Shown here piece by piece: positions 63,658 through 64,000 of a stretch of DNA of 64,000 nucleotides. How positions within the stretch are numbered: the first letter of the stretch is position 1; the number at the start of each line of letters is the position of its first letter. Origin of the DNA: Lactobacillaceae bacterium L1_55_11 (GTDB taxonomy: Bacteria; Bacillota; Bacilli; Lactobacillales; Lactobacillaceae); NCBI GenBank assembly GCA_029433155.1, contig JAQYTT010000003.1, positions 62,001-126,000 on the forward strand, given 5' to 3'. A program made the position numbers and the translations under genes. The notes below the pieces were generated by a model. That model did not search any database, was not told where the DNA came from, and saw only the letters and a program-made list of their open reading frames with translations.

Positions 63658-64000
63658 TTAGATTTCCTGGTATTGGAAAAGCTTGAAATGATCTTTAAGG
63701 TAGGTGGCGAATTTAGGATAGGAGCCAGCTGCGATGGTCACCCAAACGTAGGCAAAGAGGAATCCGGCAATCACGTCGGTGAAGAAGTGGGCACCCAGAT
63801 ACATCCGTGACAGGGCCGTCATCAGGGCAATCGTGATGACCAACCAGTTAATGATATAGCGGGTCACGGTGTTGGTGATATTGGGTGAAACCAAGATCAT
63901 AATCAGGAAGGCGACCACGAAGACCCCAAAGACGTGCTGACTGGGGAAGGAAGGGCCGTTGTCGCTGAGGAGGTGACCCAAAGGCCGTTCCCGGTGGATA
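63658..64000 (-). CDS. BcrC-like PAP2 undecaprenyl-diphosphatase, N-terminus beyond the window
   Basis: The visible 113 residues are the C-terminal part of a PAP2 phosphatase. The frame stays open to base 64000, so the gene starts outside; a TTG at 63981 is internal. HRERPLG is the end of the arginine-proline motif, PSFPSQHVFG the second motif (glutamine where BcrC often has Asp or Arg), and SRMYLGAHFFTDV the third. These resemble BcrC, which recycles undecaprenyl diphosphate for cell-wall synthesis and gives bacitracin tolerance. At least three membrane helices are seen. The exact substrate is inferred. Confidence 0.82.
   Translation of the reverse strand, partial: IHRERPLGHLLSDNGPSFPSQHVFGVFVVAFLIMILVSPNITNTVTRYIINWLVITIALMTALSRMYLGAHFFTDVIAGFLFAYVWVTIAAGSYPKFATYLKDHFKLFQYQEI

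Overview
The window looks like a chromosomal segment of a low-GC Gram-positive lactic acid bacterium (Lactobacillaceae in the broad sense, possibly the Leuconostoc/Weissella side or a heterofermentative lactobacillus; I cannot settle the genus). Support comes from strong AGGAGG-type ribosome binding sites, TTGNNN-N17-TATAAT promoters, a KxYKxGKxW signal peptide plus LPxTG sortase signal on one protein, a class Ib NrdHEIF ribonucleotide reductase and tRNA genes without an encoded CCA end.

Layout. 1-4,607 (+): an envelope cluster with three DUF805-type membrane proteins around a MacA/MacB-like ABC exporter and a SpoIIM-like membrane protein, closed by a bidirectional terminator. 4,641-8,647: a folate cluster, folP on the minus strand and divergent folB-folK-folE-folC on the plus strand, followed by a CPBP intramembrane protease. 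9,443-18,820: a defence island with hsdR-hsdM-hsdS and a KAP-family membrane P-loop NTPase in one operon, and a convergent AbiH-family gene. 18,977-20,275: an orphan 40-codon ORF, signal peptidase I and a PsiE-like protein that appears to have a leaderless mRNA. 20,684-45,151: one gene of 24,468 bp coding for an 8,155-residue cell-wall-anchored surface protein with about 86 tandem DUF1542-like repeats of about 81 residues; it takes up 38 percent of the window. 45,388-53,822: a PAP2 phosphatase, a UvrA paralogue, a TetR/MMPL efflux pair and a membrane-linked glycerophosphodiesterase. 53,873-54,055: tRNA-Tyr and tRNA-Gln. 54,120-59,193: hflX, a histidine phosphatase, an orphan MacB-periplasmic-domain protein, a small membrane protein and a CNNM/CorC (HlyC) protein. 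59,623-63,603: nrdH-nrdE-nrdI-nrdF. The window ends inside a BcrC-like PAP2 phosphatase on the minus strand.

How the genes fit together. The folate genes make tetrahydrofolate cofactors from GTP-derived pterin, and the nrd operon makes deoxynucleotides. Many of the others act at the cell envelope: lepB processes exported proteins such as the giant adhesin, while the ABC, MMPL and PAP2 proteins handle export or lipid carriers. The defence island is the clearest accessory region, with base composition becoming visibly AT-richer from hsdS to the AbiH gene. The two things most worth following up are the giant repeat adhesin and the hsdRMS-KAP/AbiH island. The folP product is also notable because two arginines conserved in dihydropteroate synthases are replaced by asparagine.
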